A stretch of 13,218 nucleotides of DNA from assembly GCA_900404475.1 (NCBI GenBank), contig OUQQ01000571.1, positions 5,315-18,532 on the forward strand, read 5' to 3'. This document shows positions 9,009 to 13,218 of the stretch, one piece after another; positions within the stretch are counted from its first letter, which is position 1, and each line of letters starts with the position of its first letter. The translations under genes and the position numbers were made by a program. The notes under the pieces were generated by a model. That model made no database searches. It was not told where the DNA came from and was given only the letters and a program-made list of their open reading frames with translations. This DNA comes from Spongospora subterranea (Eukaryota > Endomyxa > Phytomyxea > Plasmodiophorida > Plasmodiophoridae).

Positions 9009-9575
9009 TTTAGATCCTACAGCCTGAGAAGTAAAATGAGTACATAACGATGTTGAATGATCCATTGCAATAAACATAACTCAGATCAGCGAAATTGATC
9101 AAATAAAAGATCTCAAATGGCTCATGCAATATCGGGCCAGGATATTAACCCAAATGATTTGTAGGAAAACATGAATTGAAATAGCAACTAAATGTGTTAA
9201 CCCGATTGATCAGTCAATACAGTAAACCAGGTTGCGGCAGCTGAGCTTTGAAAGCTGTCAGTGTTTTTCTTAACTCCAGAATTATCGGGGCGAATATCGC
9301 TATCTATTTCCGATCCTCATTGCTTTGCGCGACTGCAAGCCGATTGTCGGCGATGCCTAGCATGTTTTCCACATCGCGAACTGCGTCCTCTATCGTTGAC
9401 ATGATCGTTCGGTCGCGCAGATTCCAATCAAATTGCATTCGTCTATTGCATGAAACTTGAATTACCGTAGGAAGCCTAAAGGAACGTACAGTATACAGAT
9501 TGCTCATCTTCCCCATCAATTTGGGAACCGATTACCATTATTTTGAGGGCTGGGTGGGTCATTCCGTCATGGTCA
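9009..9575. other. Stretch without a supported gene; one unidentified short minus-strand frame
   Basis: From 9009 to 9300 I see no motif. A minus-strand frame from ATG 9516 to TAG 9304 (70 aa) reads as plausible protein, with TIMSTIEDAVRDVENMLG, but has no recognised family or partner exon. It could be another decayed element fragment downstream of the copia relic. Confidence 0.35.
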
Positions 9576-9807
9576 TGTATGATTGAAGAAGTGATTTTTA
9601 TTCGACAGCATCCGTGCGGACTTGATCGTAAGCCGTGGAAATTTTGGCGCCATTTTGTGCTTGCAAGGAGACGTCGTTACCGCAGTTAGATGGCGCTAAC
9701 TCCAAGACCCTTGAAAAGACACTTTGTTCTGGCCCCCCGTCACTAATAAAAAAGTGCGCGCACAATATTTTGGGGGGGCCACGACAGGGCGCAAATTGAA
9801 TCCAACA
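9576..9807 (-). repeat. Possible 3' LTR of the copia relic
   Basis: On the minus strand, after the RNase H frame and a purine-rich tcgagagggca, a segment begins TGTTGGATTC (9807) and could end at AATCATACA (9576), giving a TG...CA element of about 232 bp. It contains AATAAAA near its end, a typical poly(A) position. It also holds an 8-bp stem, ggcccccc at 9731-9738 pairing with ggggggcc at 9773-9780. With no second LTR in view, both ends are inferred. Confidence 0.33.
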
Positions 9808-9879
9808 TGCCCTCTCGAACGAATAGGTGACATCGTCCCTAGCTGGTTTCGACACCAAACGAACTTCTGGGTATTGATT

Positions 9880-10340
9880 GGTTTTTGTCAAGAAACCAGC
9901 GACCATCTTGGCGGTCTCGCAGCATTGCACCTTGATCTGCGTGTCGTTGATTTGCTCACGGGTGAAGTGGTATTTCACATCTATGTGCTTCGTCAGCGCA
10001 TCCGTCGTGTGATTTTGGGACATCGCAATACACCCTTGATTGTCTTCGTTGACTACAGTTGGCCCATCGAAGGTAAAGCCTATTTAGTGGTAGAGCTGTC
10101 GTATCCACTTACAGACCCGATTAGTGTCGTAAAGTGCCTGATATTCACCACTCACCGATGACGTCCCCTCCGAGTTATTTTTGCTACTTGGACTTCCAGG
10201 ATATTGGCTCTCCAGCGTACATCAATACATATATCACGCCCAATCACTGTCAGAAAAAGCCTGAATACCTGAACAATTGACGTCGCGAGAGTCAGGGATC
10301 CCTACCGTCTTAACTCGAAAAGCACCATCTCTGGTATTGT
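9880..10340 (-). pseudogene. Ty1/copia RNase H domain relic
   Basis: RNase H cuts the RNA strand of the RNA-DNA hybrid during reverse transcription. Reading from 10340 down, AFSDSDWA corresponds to the copia GYSDADWA motif with the first catalytic Asp. SGEYQALYDT supplies the Glu of the usual STEAEY, and NEDNQGCIAMSQN (DNQG at 10033-10044) holds the next Asp. ALTKHIDVKYHFTRE is the conserved RTKHI-D-RYHF block, and KMVAGFLTK (about 9906-9880) the ADxLTK end. A TAA interrupts between LYH and IGF, and TGA codons follow DSDWA, so the domain is dead although its catalytic residues can still be read. Confidence 0.88.
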
Positions 10341-10546
10341 ATTCGAATAAAACCCATGGTGTTTATTGAGATTCTAGTAAACAAGTTTTATGTTGAGCCT
10401 GGTACTGTAGCACAGCCCCGGTACGGTGGTGATCAAGGTAGTGTCGTGCTCGTCGTTCACAAACTGTGTCACGGTCAGGGCGATCCATCAAGCTCCTAAT
10501 GCCGCCAACACGAAAAAGTTACACGATAAAGGCAGATCATTCCTGG

Positions 10547-10816
10547 AGTCGAGATCAATGGAACGCTCGAAGAGCGCTTTCAGTGGCGGATGCAGCAGGC
10601 TAAGATCAAAAGACCTTTTAGGTACAAGACCACAAATCAAACAAGCGTCCCTAATTATTTATCTGTTTCCAACTGGATCATCTAATGGACAAAAACCAAA
10701 ACAGTCAAATTACAAACGCTTTATTGATTGTGGTCTTGTACCTAAAAGGTCTTTTGATCTTAGCCTGCTGCATCCGCCACTGGAAGTGCTCTTCGAGCCT
10801 TCCTTTGATCTCGACT
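10547..10816. repeat. Inverted repeat with about 101-bp arms and a 67-bp spacer
   Basis: The left arm is 10547-10648 and the right arm 10716-10816, its reverse complement, with about four substitutions and small differences at the inner ends. Each arm read outward-in encodes almost the same peptide: FQWRMQQAKIKRPFRYKTT on plus in the left arm and on minus in the right arm. The substitutions give mostly conservative or single changes (N/K, T/R, R/H, one silent). Thus a coding piece was duplicated in head-to-head orientation. Longer open frames crossing this hairpin (plus 10426-10944, minus 10705-10956) partly reflect the mirror. Confidence 0.88.
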
Positions 10817-10922
10817 GCTGGACTGATCTCTACTCGTCTAGATTGATACCGAATCCAGTACTGGTTGAAGAAACATTCGAACCTCCAAACTGGTATTTTA
10901 CCCGATTCGGAACAGGCGAGCT

Positions 10923-11230
10923 TATACATGTGCATCGCACGTAAAGTGGGTGGCAACGAAACACTACAAAACGGAGCTTTTGCATTTCATGGAATCCGTT
11001 CCAGAGCTGCAAGATATTACCAGTGAATCATATTACGTTGAACTGGAGCAAGATACTGCCGCAGAGGAGTTGGAGATTTATATGCCGTTTCAATCAAGAA
11101 AAATTGGAATATCAAGGTCGTAAACGCAGAGACCACGTCTTCGGTTCTGTATACTGTTCCTGCGGCTACTCAGGATGTTGAACTCGTACAATTGAAAGGG
11201 TACTATGGTATCCGAATGATGCCAGAATAG
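10923..11230 (+). pseudogene. Decayed coding relic, unidentified, plus strand
   Basis: The frame through 10947 reads WVATKHYKTELLHFMES, then ESYYVELEQDTAAEELEIY, and stops at TAA 11121. A +1 change near the run of A at 11098-11103 continues as NWNIKVVNAETTSSVLYTV and VELVQLKGYYGIRMMPE, stopping at TAG 11228. Balanced, acidic beta-rich text in two abutting frames suggests one gene with a frameshift, or a missed small intron. I recognise no family. It lies in the foreign block inside the copia relic. Confidence 0.42.
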
Positions 11231-11424
11231 TCCAGCGATGTCGAATTCCCCGATCCAGCTATGTCAAATTCCCCGACTGATACGATAATAAAACCAGGTG
11301 TTCTATTCGAATACAGCACCATGGGGTTGTATTGGAAGTGGTGTTGTATTTGGATTTTGGCAGCAACTTCAATTTAGGGAAAGTCGAATACAACAACCTG
11401 GTGATATTTTCGGGTTACGACGGT

Positions 11425-12383
11425 AATGGTTGAGTACCATTCAACTATCGAAGGATCTGCTTTGTTGTCGTCCAGTGTTGCTTCCCTGGATATGAAGAAA
11501 AGTGACAGAGTGATCCGACTGCCTGGGCGATATCGGCACGGGTGTTGATCGCAAGCCAAAATAAGAGTGATCCTATCAGGTCCTTGAACGGTACTGCTCT
11601 CACACATCTGTTTTTGTTCCTGGGTGGACCTTGGGCACATGCTCCTTAACAGATGTAGGTTGGGCTGGTGTGGAGTTGAACGCGTCTTGCACTCGGTCAT
11701 GTTGAATCTGGCGAGAGTATCTTTCGTAAATGATTCTCGGTCGATAGCAATTGGGCCTGTGTCACCATCACGGGAGGAAAAGTGTGGGACTTCCAATGTC
11801 CGCTATTTCAAATTCCGATGACAGCGAGCCAATCGTTGTTTCACAAATTGTCTTGCAGTTAAGCCATTAGTATATCATCATCGTGTATGGCAAGGATAGC
11901 CATTTTGTCGCCATCAGAGAAGGTGTACACGCAAGGGATCCGCCTTCATCTGGACGAATTTCGAATTGTTGGTTAGAGAGTCGTGCAATCTTGTTCCAAA
12001 CCCGACTGGCTTGCTTTGAGCCTTAAAGTGCTTTCACGAGTTTATACACCATATCATCCGTGCCAGGTTCAGACCCCTTCCCGTTGTTTCATATACATTT
12101 CCTCATCCATTACTCCATTCAAGAAGGCGCCCACAATGTCAATCTGGCGAAAGTAAAGCTGATTTTGAGCGGCGACTGCAAGGACTGTTCAAAGGATTCC
12201 GCATGAGTAGCAGAAAAAAAATGTTTCGTTGTAGTCTCGGCCGGGTCTTGGTGAGAAGCCTTTCGCAACGAGACAACCTTTGAATAAATTTCGAAATCGT
12301 TCCATCAGGTCGAGGCTTCACAATACACACGAATGTACAATCAAATGCCTTTCGTCCTTCCGGCAGCTTGGATAGCTTGAATA
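11425..12383 (-). pseudogene. Ty1/copia reverse transcriptase relic
   Basis: Reverse transcriptase copies the element's RNA into DNA. From 12383 down, the copia RT motifs follow in order across several frames: CIVKPRPDGTISKFIQRL (finger), LVAKGFSPRPGRDYNETF, then FRQIDIVGAFLNGVMDEEM (AFLNG at 12114-12128), MVYKLVKAL before KQASRVWN, ILAIHDDDILMA (11874-11885), FEIADIGSP, and ARFNMTECKTRSTP (about 11710). The C-terminal GSLLF block, TRADIAQAVGSLCHFSSYPG and KQHWTTTKQILR, reaches about 11430. The catalytic YVDD reads HDDD, so Tyr and Val are lost. At least five frame changes and several stops are present. Confidence 0.9.
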
Positions 12384-12530
12384 TACCAAACTTGTGAGAC
12401 GTTTCTCGGTTCTGTGCGTGTAGCCAGAAATGACGCGAACGAAGCTCCAGATTCCAGAGCTATACGCCTTTTGGTTATTTTGGTAGCCAACGATGATTGC
12501 GAAACGCTGCTGACTGACGTGCAACATTTA
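12384..12530 (-). pseudogene. Ty1/copia integrase C-terminal segment relic
   Basis: The minus frame reads FAIIVGYQNNQKAYSSGIW near its start. This matches the copia integrase tail block FVGYS-KAYRLW, which lies between the integrase core and the RT. The frame then drifts, and a second frame (LSKLPEGRKAFDCTFV) carries into the RT. No integrase DDE core is legible upstream, although KFFEFSDFMTRVRTRKI near 12930-12880 on minus weakly recalls the core's EFK-KIK block. Confidence 0.7.
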
Positions 12531-13218
12531 CATGATATTGCTCGTATGTGATTCGTTTTCCGTTTTCACTGACATGCATCTGCCTGAACCAACCTAAACC
12601 CTACTTTTTGCAGCAAATCAGATTGAATCACTGCAACCATATACTTAAATACGTATCAATCCTGTAATATGGCGGGATGATCTGTCATCATTTGAAACGA
12701 CAAAACAGGTAATAGCTTTGGGAGTGCTATATTTAGTCCCATTCGGAATCGAGTCAATCAACAATCTCCGGAACTAGAACTCGGTTCAACAGATCAAAAT
12801 CAATTAAATTATATGGAGACACAACATAAACCCGTACGTCAATGTCGCAGACATACATTCTCAACACTGCAATATTAATCTCTTCACTAAATTTTTCGAG
12901 TCCGTACACGCGTCATAAAGTCGCTAAATTCGAAGAACTTCTCCTGGCATTTCAGGCAAGACAGTCAGCTTTCAGATTCATTTATTGAACAGCTCGGATC
13001 CGTTTCATAAGGGTAAAACATGGTATTAGATCATGCAATGTCTTTTTGGCTCAATTGCTCAACACAACATTATCTGATCAATGAAAAAACGGTGGAAGTG
13101 ACCATCTGTTTCACGCGTTGACACTATATCAGACAGAGACCGGGAAAGGATGCAGACTTAGAAGCCTCTTAGAATTAAGCTCCCGTGGACCATTCTTTAA
13201 GTTCGCTGCTAATCTGAC
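12531..13218. other. Stretch without a supported gene
   Basis: If the copia relic continues, this should be its integrase core. I see only scattered short frames: the weak KFFEFSDF piece near 12930 and a plausible MHVSENGKRITYEQYHVN near 12580-12525, both on minus. AT-rich sequence full of stops suggests deep decay. Confidence 0.4.

Larger units (their letters stand above)
10369..11296. mobile_element. Foreign block splitting the copia relic between RT and RNase H
   Basis: This 0.93-kb block has no copia motifs. It is bordered by two related sequences of about 36-38 bp (10333-10368 and 11297-11334), both carrying tattcgaata and catgg. Inside are a 100-bp inverted repeat and plus-strand coding relics. 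An insertion, or an unequal exchange between related elements, would explain the split. The flanks are longer and more diverged than a normal target-site duplication. Confidence 0.45.
10333..11334. repeat. Related flanking sequences (10333-10368 and 11297-11334)
   Basis: The left copy begins ggtattgtattcgaataaaa and the right copy ggtgttctattcgaatacag. Both continue through catgg to ttattg or gtattg. About three quarters of positions match, with one or two small gaps. Both lie where the copia RT-RNase H linker is expected. Confidence 0.5.
9576..12530 (-). mobile_element. Degenerate Ty1/copia LTR retrotransposon, minus strand, interrupted
   Basis: The copia pol order is kept on the minus strand: integrase tail and linker (12530-12384), reverse transcriptase (about 12383-11425), RNase H (about 10340-9880), then a possible 3' LTR (9807-9576). 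IN before RT-RNase H distinguishes Ty1/copia from Ty3/gypsy. Many stops and frameshifts, and a 0.93-kb foreign block at 10369-11296 between RT and RNase H, mean it cannot move by itself. The gag, protease and integrase core lie beyond or are unrecognisable at the right edge, and no 5' LTR is visible in the window. Confidence 0.88.

Noticed and set aside
8332..9077. Several 60-150 codon frames over the 8.4-9.0 kb repeat
   Set aside because: Created by the mirrored arms of the inverted repeat. The same text appears on both strands and no family motif is present.
10426..10944. 172-codon plus-strand open frame as a gene
   Set aside because: It crosses the inverted repeat and reads the two arms in opposite senses, so much of it is the mirror of the other coding frame.

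Overview
The window is nuclear DNA of a eukaryote. Both confident genes are split by GT-AG introns (84 to about 250 bp, most donors reading GTA), and a Ty1/copia retrotransposon relic sits beside them. A seven-transmembrane receptor fused to an RGS domain and a single-pass RING-H2 E3 ligase fit a protist or an early-branching fungus. I cannot name the lineage from sequence alone.

Left part (1-6549), host genes. A 92-bp minisatellite runs off the left edge (1-290). A probable spliced gene of unknown function lies on the minus strand (about 1085 down to 397). Across a 164-bp divergent spacer is a plus-strand 7TM-RGS gene (1250-2914, two exons, 526 aa as modelled). After about 1 kb with no convincing gene comes a plus-strand gene (3961-6549, about seven exons, about 496 aa) with a signal peptide, a glycosylated ectodomain, one membrane span and a complete RING-H2 finger. 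The RING is visible only after splicing.

Right part (6550-13218), repeat graveyard. Two decayed, unidentified coding relics converge near 7213: one on plus (6659-7213) with three in-frame stops, one on minus (8280-7213) with stops and frameshifts. A 186-bp inverted repeat with a 224-bp spacer follows (8413-9008), with an extra direct copy of one end at 8356-8405. From 12530 down to about 9576 runs a minus-strand Ty1/copia relic: integrase tail, reverse transcriptase, RNase H and a possible 3' LTR. It is broken by many stops and shifts. A 0.93-kb foreign block (10369-11296) splits it between RT and RNase H. That block contains a second inverted repeat whose arms encode the same peptide on opposite strands, and a further unidentified coding relic.

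The two confident genes suggest signalling at membranes (a G-protein GAP receptor and a ubiquitin ligase), but nothing ties them into one pathway. I found no convincing new defence or biosynthetic system. The best leads are the RING protein's unassigned ectodomain, the unidentified decayed ORFs, and the two large foldback repeats.
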